A stretch of 64,000 nucleotides of DNA. It comes from JBICHN01 sp043101845. Lineage in GTDB: Bacteria > Planctomycetota > Phycisphaerae > Phycisphaerales > UBA5793. The notes under the pieces were generated by a model. The model searched no databases and was not told where the DNA came from. It saw nothing but the letters and a program-made list of their open reading frames with translations. A program made the translations under genes and the position numbers. The stretch is taken from NCBI GenBank assembly GCA_043101845.1, contig JBICHN010000011.1, forward strand, positions 124,001 to 188,000. The letters are read 5' to 3'. Below, one piece after another: positions 35,169 through 45,004 of the stretch (its first letter is position 1; each line of letters begins with the position of its first letter).

Positions 35169-36734
35169 ATGAAGCGCGTCCTGTCCGTCGCCGCCCTCGT
35201 CGCGGCGTCATGTCCGTTCATCGAACTCGTCCAGGCCGACGAGTGGAATGTCGCCGTGGGTGGCAATCCGGCTCGAAACGGCCAGTCACTCGAAGTCGGA
35301 CCCGGATCGCCCACGATTCTGTGGGAAGGCAGTCGATCGGGAATCGTCGCCCAGCAGGGAGTCATCGGCGAAGGTCTCGTCATCGTGAATCGAATCACCT
35401 CGTTCACGATTCCGACCGGAACCTGGATCGTCGCGCACGAACTTGAGACCGGGGTCGAGCGCTGGGCGATTCAACTGCCCATGAACTTCAGTGATTCGTG
35501 GCGCAGTCGGGTCACCGGCGTTCGCGACGGGCAGGTCTATGCGTCGCGCTCCGGCAACACGAATGCGGAATACCTCTACGCGCTCGATCCGGCGGACGGG
35601 TCGATCATCTGGCAGTCCGACGCGCTCATCACCGAGACCTCGACCGAGAGCGTCACCTTCGCGCCGAACGGTGACATCATCACGACGGGACAGAGCACGC
35701 TCGTGCGCATCGACCGCACCGACGGCTCTACCGTCTGGTCGACGAGCCGCACCTGCCCGACAAGCGGCGGGTGTGACGCGTCCGTCTTTGGCGATCGCGT
35801 CTACATCTGGGAAGCCGGCGCGAACGGACCGGTCGTGACCGCGATCGACCTCGACACCGGCGCGCGGCTCTACTCAAGCGCCGGAATTGGCGGCGGCTTC
35901 ATCCAGCAACTCGGCCTCTTCGTGGGTCCGGACGGCACGGTGTACGCCCCTCGCTCCCAGAACAATGTGCTCACCGATTTCATCGTGGCGCTCGACGACA
36001 CCGGATCGGCGCTCGTCGAGCGCTGGCGGACGCCAATCGGGTTCATGCCGTTCGCCTCTCATGGCGTGGCGCCGGATGGCAGCGGCGTCTTCAGCTACAC
36101 GACGGACCGCACGGTCGAAGAAATGCAGGTGATGAAGCTCGACCCCTCGACGGGCGCCATCATCGACGAATCGCCGATCCTGCCCACGAGCAATGTCGCG
36201 CCGAGCCCGCGCCTCGCCGTGGACGCCGACGGGAAGCTCTACCTCACGAACGGCGGGTTCCCGAACGGGGAGCTCTTCTGCCTCACGCCGGAACTCGACA
36301 TCCTGTGGCGTGACCCGGTTCCGAATGTGAATGTCGGCGGTCCGGCGCTCGGACCGAACGGCGCGCTTCTCGTGTGCGGCGTGGGAACCGATGTGCGGGT
36401 GTACCGCGACGCCCCGGAGTTGCGCCTCTTCGGGCCCGAGCCGGGTGTCGCCGGCGCGCGAAACACGCTCCTCGTTACCGGAGGCGCCATCGGCGAGCCG
36501 GTCTACTTTGGGTACGGCTTTCGCGCCGGCGTGACGAATGTGCCCGGATGTCCCGGCGTCGTCCTCGACATTGATCGCCCGACGCTCGCCGGTACGGCGA
36601 TCACCGGAATCGACGGCGACGCGCTGCTCGACGCGTTCGTGCCGGCTTCAGCGTCGGGTCGCCGGATTCTCCTGCAGGCGGTCGAGCGCGAGAGCTGTCT
36701 CGTGACGCCGCTGGTGGACTTTATCTTCCCGTAA
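35169..36734 (+). CDS. Secreted PQQ-like beta-propeller protein with shared C-terminal module
   Basis: A signal peptide (to about residue 22, LVQADEW) is followed by a PQQ/outer-membrane-assembly-like propeller with repeats such as YALDPADGSIIWQSD, VRIDRTDGSTVWSTS and TAIDLDTGARLYSS, where Asp-Gly turns close each blade. Residues 418-521 form the same two-cysteine module (PGCPGV, RESC, LLQAVE) found at the end of the beta-helix and FG-GAP proteins at 15-20 kb. GGAGGAG supports ATG 35169. The lack of catalytic calcium/PQQ ligands suggests a binding or structural role. Its 3' end overlaps the convergent GT9 gene by 14 bases. Confidence 0.85.
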   Translation: MKRVLSVAALVAASCPFIELVQADEWNVAVGGNPARNGQSLEVGPGSPTILWEGSRSGIVAQQGVIGEGLVIVNRITSFTIPTGTWIVAHELETGVERWAIQLPMNFSDSWRSRVTGVRDGQVYASRSGNTNAEYLYALDPADGSIIWQSDALITETSTESVTFAPNGDIITTGQSTLVRIDRTDGSTVWSTSRTCPTSGGCDASVFGDRVYIWEAGANGPVVTAIDLDTGARLYSSAGIGGGFIQQLGLFVGPDGTVYAPRSQNNVLTDFIVALDDTGSALVERWRTPIGFMPFASHGVAPDGSGVFSYTTDRTVEEMQVMKLDPSTGAIIDESPILPTSNVAPSPRLAVDADGKLYLTNGGFPNGELFCLTPELDILWRDPVPNVNVGGPALGPNGALLVCGVGTDVRVYRDAPELRLFGPEPGVAGARNTLLVTGGAIGEPVYFGYGFRAGVTNVPGCPGVVLDIDRPTLAGTAITGIDGDALLDAFVPASASGRRILLQAVERESCLVTPLVDFIFP

Positions 36735-37527
36735 GTCGGTCGAGCACCGGATCAAGCTCGAGCCAGCTCATGTCGTCAGTCGGCGCGGGCGGCGCGATGA
36801 CCTCCACCTCCGGCCCGATCGGCGCCCACACCCCGGGCTCGGTCGGCCCGAAGAGGGCAACCGTCCGCAGGCCGAGCTGCGCGGCGAGATGGGTCGGCCC
36901 GCTGTCGAACCCGATGACCGTCCGCGCTTCGCTCAGCGTCCCGGCGAGCGCATCGAGGTCATCGAGGAACTGGCCGCCGATCTCGATGAAGCTCTCGCGT
37001 TCATGATCGGTGAATCGTTCGCGCTCGACCTCACCGGCGATCATGATCACGGGGTCATCGAGGCTCGACGCGAGCGCGATCGATCGCTCGAGCGGCCATC
37101 GCTTCGCATTCGATCCGGCGCCGACATGAAAGACGATCGGCCCGGTCGTGTTTGGTCGACGCTCCGGCTGCCACGCCGCTTCCTCGAGTCGATCGGGAGG
37201 CTTCGTCGCGCGATAGTCGATCTTCGCATTCGGGAAAGTCCGTCGGGCGTTTCGCGCCCAGACGGAATCATCATCGGCGATGTAACAGACGACGCGCGAC
37301 ACCCGGGGCGAGGCGTCGACGAGCATGTCCTCGCGCCAGAAGTCGTTCCAGCGGGGGCGCTCGATCGATTCCGCCGCCACCCCGTCGATGAACCGTGCGG
37401 CGAGGCGGGCCTTCGCGAGATCCGAGACCACGCCACACGGCGCAAGCTCGCGCAGACGCGGCCAGATGAGCGCGAAGTCGCCGAGCGCCGCCCGATGAAA
37501 CACGAGGGTGGCGGGATCGTCCTTCAC
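36721..37527 (-). CDS. Glycosyltransferase family 9 (heptosyltransferase-like)
   Basis: A 268-residue protein, short for the ADP-heptose:LPS heptosyltransferase family. Signatures are the N-terminal LVFHRAALGDFALIWP, GPIVFHVGAGSNAKRWP, and near the end TVIGFDSGPTHLAAQLGLRTVALFGPTEP, where the nucleotide sugar binds. It could add a heptose or related sugar to a lipopolysaccharide core. Its start overlaps the stop of the upstream dehydrogenase by four bases (ATGA), so the two are co-transcribed and coupled, an odd functional pairing. A 14-base overlap with the convergent propeller gene marks the 3' end. Confidence 0.85.
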   Translation of the reverse strand: MKDDPATLVFHRAALGDFALIWPRLRELAPCGVVSDLAKARLAARFIDGVAAESIERPRWNDFWREDMLVDASPRVSRVVCYIADDDSVWARNARRTFPNAKIDYRATKPPDRLEEAAWQPERRPNTTGPIVFHVGAGSNAKRWPLERSIALASSLDDPVIMIAGEVERERFTDHERESFIEIGGQFLDDLDALAGTLSEARTVIGFDSGPTHLAAQLGLRTVALFGPTEPGVWAPIGPEVEVIAPPAPTDDMSWLELDPVLDRLTGR

Positions 37528-40502
37528 GGCGAGTCCACCGCGTCGCGGTCAGCCGCGAGCACGAATCGAAGGAGATCGAGAATCTCCTCGGCTTCGAAGA
37601 TGTCGATCGAGCCTTCCGGCATCGATGAGATGGACGAGAGCCCGGTGGATTCGATGCGCAAGCGGTCAATCCTCGTCGTTTCCTCGGCGAGGGGATGCGC
37701 ACGCAGAATGATCGCGTCGTCCAACTCCTGTTCGATGTGCCCGGTGATTCGGTCACCGTTCGTGAGAAGGACTTCGGTGTCGGCGTACTGGCTCGAGATC
37801 ACGCGCGACGGGTCGACGATGGCTTCGAGCAGATCGCGCGGCGTGAATCGTCCGCCGGCTCCCGTAAGGTCGGGCCCGTTCGCGCCGCCGGCGCCTTCGA
37901 TTCGGTGGCACTGCAGGCAGCCCGCGGTGACATAGATCGTGCGTCCCCGCTCGAGCGAGCGTTCGTCGCTCCACACCTCGTCGAGGCGCCCGGCGAAGTC
38001 CGACATCTGCCAGTGACGCACGAAGCGCCGCGGCGTTCGGTCGCGGACGCCTTCCATCGTGGAATCGACGAACACCGGCGGCGCGTTGATCGCGTCGGCG
38101 AGCCGCCCGCGCGTGGCCTCGTCCATCACCTCGACCGCGTCGGCTCGAATGACTTCGAGATAGCGCTCGAAGCTGGCGCCGCCCCGCATGATCCGGGCGT
38201 CGGTGTTGAGCCAGTCGAGCAGGCGACGCCACTCGTCGTCGATCGGATCGCCGTGCCCGTTGCGGAGGATGAACGCGTAGTGAATCGCGTCTTCCTGACT
38301 CGGGGATGACGCCATCCGATCGAGACATCGGGAGACGACACCCGGCGCCTCGAGCGCGACGAGGAGACGCGCGAGTTCGCGGTTCACGGATTCATCGAGT
38401 GTGGGGAAATGCGGATCGAGGTGAGCGATGACGCTCGACCGTTCCTCATCGGACAGCGGTCCGAGCCGTGTGATCGTCAAGCCGTACGCCCGAAGCGCGC
38501 CGAGGAGTTGCTCGACGGAGAGCGTCTGGAGATCGATCGCGTTCAGTCGCTCGACAATCTCGCTTCTCGACTCTTCGGCTCCGGCCCGCGCGAGGGCGAT
38601 GGACGATTCGATGACTACCTGGGCGCGGCTATCGGACAGCGCACGGTCCCGCCACACTTCGAGCGGCTGACTTTCGAGGGCCAGCCGCGCGGCGTAGCGC
38701 ATGAATCGGTCGGAGTCGTTCAGGCCGTCGATTGCGATCTTGAGTCGTGAGTCGTTCCGCACACCATGCGAGGTTTCAAACTCGTGACGGCGTCTCCGAT
38801 CGGGGGCTCCCCGCTCGTCGCGCAATGCAGACGGGGCGAACGGAGCGCTCTCTTCTGAGCCCGAATACGAGACGCGGTAGAGTCCGCTCTGTGTGCGTCG
38901 ACCACCGATCGTAAAGTACATGGCTCCGTCCGGACCGATCGCGACATCGGTCACCGGGAGCGGGCGCCCGGTAATGAACTCTTCGAACGATCCACGATAG
39001 CTCGACCCGTGCGGCTCGAGATGCACCGCATAGATCACGCCGTACGCCCAGTCGAGCGTGTAGAGCGCTCGCTGATAGCGTTCGGGAAATCGGGCGCCGT
39101 AGCCGAACGCGACGCCGGTCGGTGAGGTAAGTCCGATGTCGACGACGGCAGGCAGGTTATCCGGATACGACGCCGGCCATTTCCCGCTTCCGCTCCGCCA
39201 GCCGAACTCCGAGCCGCTCGTGAGATGCAGGATGCGCGTCGGCCGATACCACGGCAGGCCGTGATCCCATTCCATGTCGGAGTCGAAGGTAAACGCTTCA
39301 CCGTCCGCATTGAACGCGAGGTCGTAGGCGTTTCGCATGCCGATCGAGATGAGTTCGCGCGAACCACCATCAGGGTCGAGACGCAGAAGCCAGCCGCCCG
39401 GCGCTTCGATCCCCACGGCGTGACCGTTCGGATCCCATTCGCGAGGCAGGAGAAGATCTTCGCCCCATCGTGAAGTCGTTCGAAATCGATCGGTGCCCTC
39501 CGGCAGATCGGTGTGGTTCCCTGCGATGAGGTAGAGCGATTCGCCGTCGGGGCCTGGCACGATCGCATGCGGCCCATGTTCGCCGCCGTGGTTGAGTTCG
39601 ATGAGTTGTTCGAATTCATCGAAGTCGTCATCGCCGTCCGTGTCGGTCGCGACATAGAGGCCGGGCGTGTGCCCCGAGTCACCGCTCGCGACGATGTAGA
39701 AACGATCGAACGCATGAAGCAGGCCCTGCGCCCCACCGATCGGGAGGTCGATCGCATCGACCGTGACCCCATCCTGGGCGTCGAGCGAGACGCGATAGAG
39801 GCGCCCGTACTGGTCGGAAGTCCAGATGCGGCCGCGCTCATCGAAGGTCAGGCTCACCCACGAGCCCTGCGACTTCGGAACCGAATAGAGCCGTTCGACC
39901 TCGAACCCGGGCGGCGCCGTAATGCGATCGGCCGGGGTCGCCTGGCCGGGCGGAGTCGCGGCCTCCGCGTTGTCGAAGCGAACCGGCGTGACGGAACTCC
40001 AGACGCCGCCCTCGGAGAGCGTCGCGAGTTCGATCGCGCCGGTCCACGCGGCGGCGTCATCGCCCTCTTGACGCGCCTGCCAGGACTGATCGGTGACGAG
40101 GTTGACGACCTCGCCATCTTCGAACTCCACTCGCAGGCGCGCGATAAACCCGGCCGGACCCGCCTCGTTCGCCGCTCGGACCGAGAGTTCGTTCCATCCC
40201 GGCGCAAGAAACTTCTCGAGGTCATCGGCGGCGACCGGCTTCGACCAGTCATCGCTCTCGAGAATGAGCTCGCCGTTCAGTTCGATCGACGCCAGATTGT
40301 CCGCCGCCGCCGTGAGAACGGCGGCCCGAATCGCCGCGTCGGGCAACTCGAACCGTCGGCGAAAGAGGCTGACCTCATTCGCCTTCGCCTCTGGAGCGCG
40401 CCAGATCCACGCGGGTTCATTCGAGGGTTCATCATCGAAGGCGGCGGCGCCGGCGAACAGCGCGGCGAGGGCGAGCACAAGCGTGGGAATCGACTTCGTC
40501 AT
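37524..40502 (-). CDS. PVC-type heme-binding dehydrogenase with N-terminal beta-sandwich domain
   Basis: Signal peptide (ALFAGAAAF), then a galactose-binding-like beta-sandwich (about 30-170: WIWRAPEAKANEVSLFRRRFELP, ASIELNGELI), a sorbosone-dehydrogenase-like propeller (about 195-560), a helical, HEAT-like part and a C-terminal PVC cytochrome c region with CLQCH followed by GPDLTGAGGRFTPRDLLEAIVDPSRVIS, the typical CxxCH_TIGR02603 sequence. It is expected in the periplasm and likely oxidises a carbohydrate. ATG 40502 begins the signal peptide; upstream in-frame starts to 40613 lack one. It is coupled to the GT9 gene behind it. The substrate is unknown. Confidence 0.85.
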   Translation of the reverse strand: MTKSIPTLVLALAALFAGAAAFDDEPSNEPAWIWRAPEAKANEVSLFRRRFELPDAAIRAAVLTAAADNLASIELNGELILESDDWSKPVAADDLEKFLAPGWNELSVRAANEAGPAGFIARLRVEFEDGEVVNLVTDQSWQARQEGDDAAAWTGAIELATLSEGGVWSSVTPVRFDNAEAATPPGQATPADRITAPPGFEVERLYSVPKSQGSWVSLTFDERGRIWTSDQYGRLYRVSLDAQDGVTVDAIDLPIGGAQGLLHAFDRFYIVASGDSGHTPGLYVATDTDGDDDFDEFEQLIELNHGGEHGPHAIVPGPDGESLYLIAGNHTDLPEGTDRFRTTSRWGEDLLLPREWDPNGHAVGIEAPGGWLLRLDPDGGSRELISIGMRNAYDLAFNADGEAFTFDSDMEWDHGLPWYRPTRILHLTSGSEFGWRSGSGKWPASYPDNLPAVVDIGLTSPTGVAFGYGARFPERYQRALYTLDWAYGVIYAVHLEPHGSSYRGSFEEFITGRPLPVTDVAIGPDGAMYFTIGGRRTQSGLYRVSYSGSEESAPFAPSALRDERGAPDRRRRHEFETSHGVRNDSRLKIAIDGLNDSDRFMRYAARLALESQPLEVWRDRALSDSRAQVVIESSIALARAGAEESRSEIVERLNAIDLQTLSVEQLLGALRAYGLTITRLGPLSDEERSSVIAHLDPHFPTLDESVNRELARLLVALEAPGVVSRCLDRMASSPSQEDAIHYAFILRNGHGDPIDDEWRRLLDWLNTDARIMRGGASFERYLEVIRADAVEVMDEATRGRLADAINAPPVFVDSTMEGVRDRTPRRFVRHWQMSDFAGRLDEVWSDERSLERGRTIYVTAGCLQCHRIEGAGGANGPDLTGAGGRFTPRDLLEAIVDPSRVISSQYADTEVLLTNGDRITGHIEQELDDAIILRAHPLAEETTRIDRLRIESTGLSSISSMPEGSIDIFEAEEILDLLRFVLAADRDAVDSP

Positions 40503-40693
40503 GGTCGCGGCAGTGTACCGATCGACGACGGTCATCGCCGCCCGCGATTGGGTGAATTCCCCGTCGGGGAACGAGCGGCGGGGTGCTATCATGTGGCCGC
40601 TAAGCCGTCGCATCTCCGCGAATTACGGCCCCGGCGCCCGGGAAGGCCCCGCGTCGCCGCATCCACAACGCACGCCACCGCTTCGGAGCGACC

Positions 40694-43600
40694 ATGGCTC
40701 TCTTTTCCCGCAGCCGGACCAAGCCGCGTCCCGTCGCCGTGCCGACCGGGCCGGACGGAACGACGCCGACTCCGCCCCCCATGCCCGCCGCGGGCGTCGA
40801 CCGCGATCTCGAGCAGGACATTCATCGCATCGGCGCCGAGTTCCTTGACGCCGCGCGCCATCGCAAGACCGGTATGTTCTCGGCCCAGTTCTGGTCCGAC
40901 AAGCTCATGGACTGGGCGATGAAGGATCAGGACTTCAAGGTCCAGCTCTTCCGCTTCGTGGACTGCTTCCCGATGCTCCGGACCCCCGAGCAGGTGCATG
41001 AGCACCTCGTCGACTACATGTCGCAGCCCGGGGTGACGATGCCGCCCGGTCTCGATGTCGGGATCAAGGCCGGTGGACTTGCGAAGGGTCTCTTCTCCGG
41101 CACGATGACGAAGCAGATCACCGGCATGGCGGAGAAGTTCATCGCGGGAACGGACGCCGCGAGCGCGCTGCCGCAGTTGCGCAAGCTGTGGGATCGCGGC
41201 ATGGCGTTCTCCGTCGACCTGCTCGGCGAGGCCTGTGTCTCGGCGAAAGAGGCGCTGCATTACCAGGAGAAGTACCTCGACCTTATCGAGAATCTGCCGA
41301 AGGAGGTCGCGGACTGGAAGCGGAATGAGCGGCTCGAGACGGATTATCTCGGGACGGTTCCACGCGTGAATGTCTCGATCAAGATCTCCTGCCTCTACTC
41401 GATGACCGATCCGATCAACACCGAGGGTTCGATCGCGGCGCTCATCGACCGGCTCGCCCCGATCCTCGAAGCGGCGAAACGCAACGGGGTCTTCATCAAC
41501 TTCGACATGGAGCAGTTCGCGCTCAAGGACCTCACGCTCGAACTCTTCATGGCGTGCTGCGATCGCTTCGACTTCGACGCCGGACTCGCCATGCAGGCAT
41601 ATCTGCGCAGTGGGCCGGATGACGCGCGACGGATCGTCGACTGGTCGCGATCGACCGGGCGACAGGTCACCGTCCGCCTCGTGAAGGGCGCTTACTGGGA
41701 CTACGAAACGATTCACGCCGAAGAGATGGGATGGCCCGTACCCGTCTGGTCGCGCAAGAGTGATACGGACGCGTGTTTCGAGCGGATGGCGGCGGCGTTC
41801 ATCGAGAGCGCGCCACGATCGAAGGACGAGGGCGGCGTGAAGCTCGCCCTCGGATCGCACAATGTGCGCTCCATCGCGCACTCGCTCGCGCTGCTTCGTC
41901 GCAGCGGACTCCCGGACAACGCGATCGAATTGCAGATGCTGCACGGCATGGCGGATCAGCTCAAGGCCGCCGCCGTCGACTGGAACCTCCGACTCCGCGA
42001 GTATGTTCCAGTCGGCGAAATGCTGCCGGGCATGGCCTATCTCGTGCGGCGACTCCTCGAAAACACCTCGAACGAATCCTGGCTCAAGGCGGGGTTTGCG
42101 GACGATGTGCCGACCGACGAGCTACTCCGTAATCCGGCGCTCAAGAGCGACGGCGAGGACCCCGGCGTCGCGGCCCTTCGCCATGCGCCCGAGCGGCATG
42201 CGCTTTCGCCGGCGGTTGAAGGAGTCGGCGACGGCCGGCCGTTCTACACGGAGCCGCTCCGCGACTTCGCGCACCGCTCGGTCCGCGACGCGTTCGACTC
42301 GGCGGTCCGCGGCGCGAGCGTGCCCGATGTCCCGATCGACGCGACGGTGGACGACGCCGAGAAGGCGCTGACTCGAGCGTCGGCGGCGCTGCCGAAGTGG
42401 CGCGACACGAGTCCGATCGAACGCGCGAATGTGCTCGTCCGGGCCGCGGCGATCATGCGCCGACGGCGCGATGAACTCGCCGGCGTCATGATCCGCGAGG
42501 CGGGCAAGACCTGGCGCGAAGCCGACGGCGATGTCTGCGAGGCGATCGACTTCTGCGAGTACTACGCCCGCGAGGCGCCACCGCTCTTCGAGTATCGTCG
42601 ACTCGGCCGCTTCATTGGTGAACTCGATCAGATCACGCACGAGCCGCGCGGCGTCGCCGTGGTCATCGCCCCGTGGAATTTTCCGCTCGCCATTCTCTGC
42701 GGCATGACGACCGCGGCGCTCGTGACGGGCAACCCGACGATCATGAAGCCGGCCGAGCAGACGCCGGGTATCGCGCGGATCTGCTACGACATTCTCCGCG
42801 AAGCGGGCGCGCCGGAGGATGTGCTCCACTTCCTGCCCGGACGCGGTGAAACCGTCGGCGCCCATCTCGTCAAGGATCCGCGGGTCGCCCTTATCTGCTT
42901 CACCGGATCAATGTCCGTCGGACTCCACATCAACCAGGTCGCCGCCGCCATGCCGCCCGGCCAGACGCATGTGAAGCATGTCGTTTGCGAGATGGGCGGG
43001 AAGAACGGCCTCATCGTCGACGCCTCGGCGGACATGGATGAAGCGGTCGTCGGCGTGCGTCAGAGCGCGTTTGGATTCCAGGGCCAGAAGTGCTCGGCGT
43101 GCTCTCGCGTCATCGTTCACGAGTCAAACTACGACCTCTTTCTCGAGCGGCTCGTCGAAGCGACGCGGGCGCTCAAGATCGGGGACCCTGTTCACTCCGG
43201 AACCGACATCGGTCCGGTCATCGACGACGAGGCGTACGCGAAGATCAACGAATACATCGAGATCGGCAAGAGCGAAACGAGGCTGGCGCTTGCGATGGAT
43301 TTGCCCGACGCGTCCGAACTGGCGCCGGGTCGCAAGTATGTTCCGCCGCACATCTTCGCCGAGGTCGCGCCGGACGCGCGCATCGCCCGCGAAGAAATCT
43401 TCGGCCCCGTGTTGTCCGTCATTCGAGTGAAGTCGTTCGAAGAGGGTCTCGAAGTCGCGAACGCGTCGGGGTACAAGCTCACGGGCGGCGTGTATTCACG
43501 CAAGCCGGCGAACCTCGAGCGGGCGCGGCGTGAGTTCCGCGTGGGCAACCTGTACCTGAACCGGAGCATTACCGGCGCTCTCGTCGGCCGTCAGCCGTTC

Positions 43601-43723
43601 GGCGGCTTCGGACTGTCCGGCGGCGGGACAAAAGCCGGCGGAGACGCCTATCTGCACCATTTCGTTGTGCCGCGCTGCGTAACTGAGAACACGATGCGTC
43701 GCGGATTTGCGCCGGAACTGTAA
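40694..43723 (+). CDS. putA: Bifunctional proline dehydrogenase / 1-pyrroline-5-carboxylate dehydrogenase
   Basis: Converts proline to glutamate in two steps. The FAD-binding proline dehydrogenase barrel fills about residues 60-470 (VNVSIKISCLYS, RLVKGAYWDYE, ALGSHNVRS, LQMLHGMAD, YVPVGEMLPGMAYLVRRLLEN). The aldehyde dehydrogenase half (about 540-1000) has APWNFPLAI, ICFTGSMSVG, EMGGKNGLIV and catalytic C800 in GFQGQKCSACSR, then EEIFGPVLSVI. At 1009 residues it lacks the DNA-binding domain of E. coli PutA. It is monocistronic, with a -10-like TATCAT about 100 bases upstream. Proline use fits a marine heterotroph. Confidence 0.95.
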   Translation: MALFSRSRTKPRPVAVPTGPDGTTPTPPPMPAAGVDRDLEQDIHRIGAEFLDAARHRKTGMFSAQFWSDKLMDWAMKDQDFKVQLFRFVDCFPMLRTPEQVHEHLVDYMSQPGVTMPPGLDVGIKAGGLAKGLFSGTMTKQITGMAEKFIAGTDAASALPQLRKLWDRGMAFSVDLLGEACVSAKEALHYQEKYLDLIENLPKEVADWKRNERLETDYLGTVPRVNVSIKISCLYSMTDPINTEGSIAALIDRLAPILEAAKRNGVFINFDMEQFALKDLTLELFMACCDRFDFDAGLAMQAYLRSGPDDARRIVDWSRSTGRQVTVRLVKGAYWDYETIHAEEMGWPVPVWSRKSDTDACFERMAAAFIESAPRSKDEGGVKLALGSHNVRSIAHSLALLRRSGLPDNAIELQMLHGMADQLKAAAVDWNLRLREYVPVGEMLPGMAYLVRRLLENTSNESWLKAGFADDVPTDELLRNPALKSDGEDPGVAALRHAPERHALSPAVEGVGDGRPFYTEPLRDFAHRSVRDAFDSAVRGASVPDVPIDATVDDAEKALTRASAALPKWRDTSPIERANVLVRAAAIMRRRRDELAGVMIREAGKTWREADGDVCEAIDFCEYYAREAPPLFEYRRLGRFIGELDQITHEPRGVAVVIAPWNFPLAILCGMTTAALVTGNPTIMKPAEQTPGIARICYDILREAGAPEDVLHFLPGRGETVGAHLVKDPRVALICFTGSMSVGLHINQVAAAMPPGQTHVKHVVCEMGGKNGLIVDASADMDEAVVGVRQSAFGFQGQKCSACSRVIVHESNYDLFLERLVEATRALKIGDPVHSGTDIGPVIDDEAYAKINEYIEIGKSETRLALAMDLPDASELAPGRKYVPPHIFAEVAPDARIAREEIFGPVLSVIRVKSFEEGLEVANASGYKLTGGVYSRKPANLERARREFRVGNLYLNRSITGALVGRQPFGGFGLSGGGTKAGGDAYLHHFVVPRCVTENTMRRGFAPEL

Positions 43724-43822
43724 CAAACGACTGAACTGTCCGCCGCACGCGACATGCGGACATGTGACCCGACGATCGCGCGGTATGCTCGCCAGTGATC
43801 GTTCTCGAACCGGAGCCGACGA

Positions 43823-44995
43823 ATGACCTGGCGAAAGCGAATGCTGTTCGGGTTCGCGGCCCTGCTCGTGGGAATCGTGGGCGCGTATGTGGTTGTGCTC
43901 TGGAACTGGCACCGCGCCTACAAGCGCGAAACACAGGCGTGGCTCGAGGCCGGCGGAACGCTGCGGGTGGAGAATCTCCTCTCCGAAGCGGTGGCGGACG
44001 ACCGAAACGCGGCGCTGCTCTATCTCGAAGCCGCCGATCTCATGCCCGCGACGGACGACATCCCGGAGGACCACGCGTCGGTTATGGATGATCCGGGCGG
44101 AGCGACCCTCGAGGGACTCGAAGCGGTCGAACTCGCGTACGCCGATGTGATCGATCTCGTGCAGATCGGAAGCCGGTTGCCTGATGCGAACTGGCCCGTC
44201 GACTACGAGCGGCTCATCGAAGATCAGGAGTGGCTGCCCACGACGAACATGCGCCCGCTCGTCCGCCTGCTCGATGTGCGTGTTGCGCTGCATGCTCGAC
44301 GCGGCGAAACGAACGCGGCGGTCGAAACGCTGCTCGCCGGATTGCGCTTCGCCGATCACATCGACGACGAGCCGACGCTGCTCTCGGCGCTCGTCGGCGC
44401 CGCGGTGGAGCAGACGATGCTCCGCTCCCTCGAGCGTCATGGCGATGGACTCGACCTCACGAAGACGCACCTGACGGCTATCGAGAGCGCACTGGCGGCG
44501 CGTGACGCGGGCGCGATCACCAAGCGCGCTCTGCTCGGTGAGGGCGCTTTCAGTTTCGCCATGCTCGACTCGGCGGCGAGCAGCGTCGGACGCGTGCCGG
44601 GCGCTTCGGTCTGGGTCGAATTCAACCAGGCCGAGATCCTGCGCTACGCCCGGGCCTACCGCGATCAGGTCGATACGCCGTTCTGGACAATTGATTACGC
44701 CGCGATCGAGGCGCCGAGTGGAACCGCTCGCCTCGCCCACCTGCTCACTCCATCCTTCGATTCATTCCATCGAGCGATGGTGCAGAACGAGCGGTATCGA
44801 CGCTTCGCCGAAATCGCGCTCGGCCTGCGCGAATTCAAGCAGGAGTTCGGCTCGTATCCGGAAATGATCGACGCCGTGATCGATCCGCTCACCGGCGCCG
44901 AGATTGGTTACGAGCGTCTCGACGAAGGATTCCGTCTCGAAGCGGAGCCCGTGCGCGACGGCGACGCATTCGCCGAGTGGACCTGGGAACGCTGA
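43823..44995 (+). CDS. Hypothetical membrane-anchored protein
   Basis: One N-terminal membrane helix (FGFAALLVGIVGAYVVVLW) anchors a helical, mostly soluble domain of about 360 residues. No known family is recognised. The C-terminal phrase FKQEFGSYPEMIDAVIDPLTGAEIGYERLDEGFRL resembles the 'size-down, DP.TG..L.Y' segment often seen in planctomycete and myxobacterial hypothetical proteins related to pseudopilin-like architectures, but this is weak. GGAG lies 7 bases before ATG 43823. The gene ends ten bases before the convergent acetyltransferase stop. Confidence 0.65.
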   Translation: MTWRKRMLFGFAALLVGIVGAYVVVLWNWHRAYKRETQAWLEAGGTLRVENLLSEAVADDRNAALLYLEAADLMPATDDIPEDHASVMDDPGGATLEGLEAVELAYADVIDLVQIGSRLPDANWPVDYERLIEDQEWLPTTNMRPLVRLLDVRVALHARRGETNAAVETLLAGLRFADHIDDEPTLLSALVGAAVEQTMLRSLERHGDGLDLTKTHLTAIESALAARDAGAITKRALLGEGAFSFAMLDSAASSVGRVPGASVWVEFNQAEILRYARAYRDQVDTPFWTIDYAAIEAPSGTARLAHLLTPSFDSFHRAMVQNERYRRFAEIALGLREFKQEFGSYPEMIDAVIDPLTGAEIGYERLDEGFRLEAEPVRDGDAFAEWTWER

Positions 44996-45004
44996 GTTGA
45001 ACGA

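Noticed and set aside
37695..40922. Plus-strand frames opposite the second PVC dehydrogenase
   Set aside because: They mirror the real gene's codons and show no recognisable features.
43737..43762. Seven-base stem after putA as terminator
   Set aside because: The TGTCCGC/GCGGACA stem is short, has a 12-base loop and lacks a T tract.
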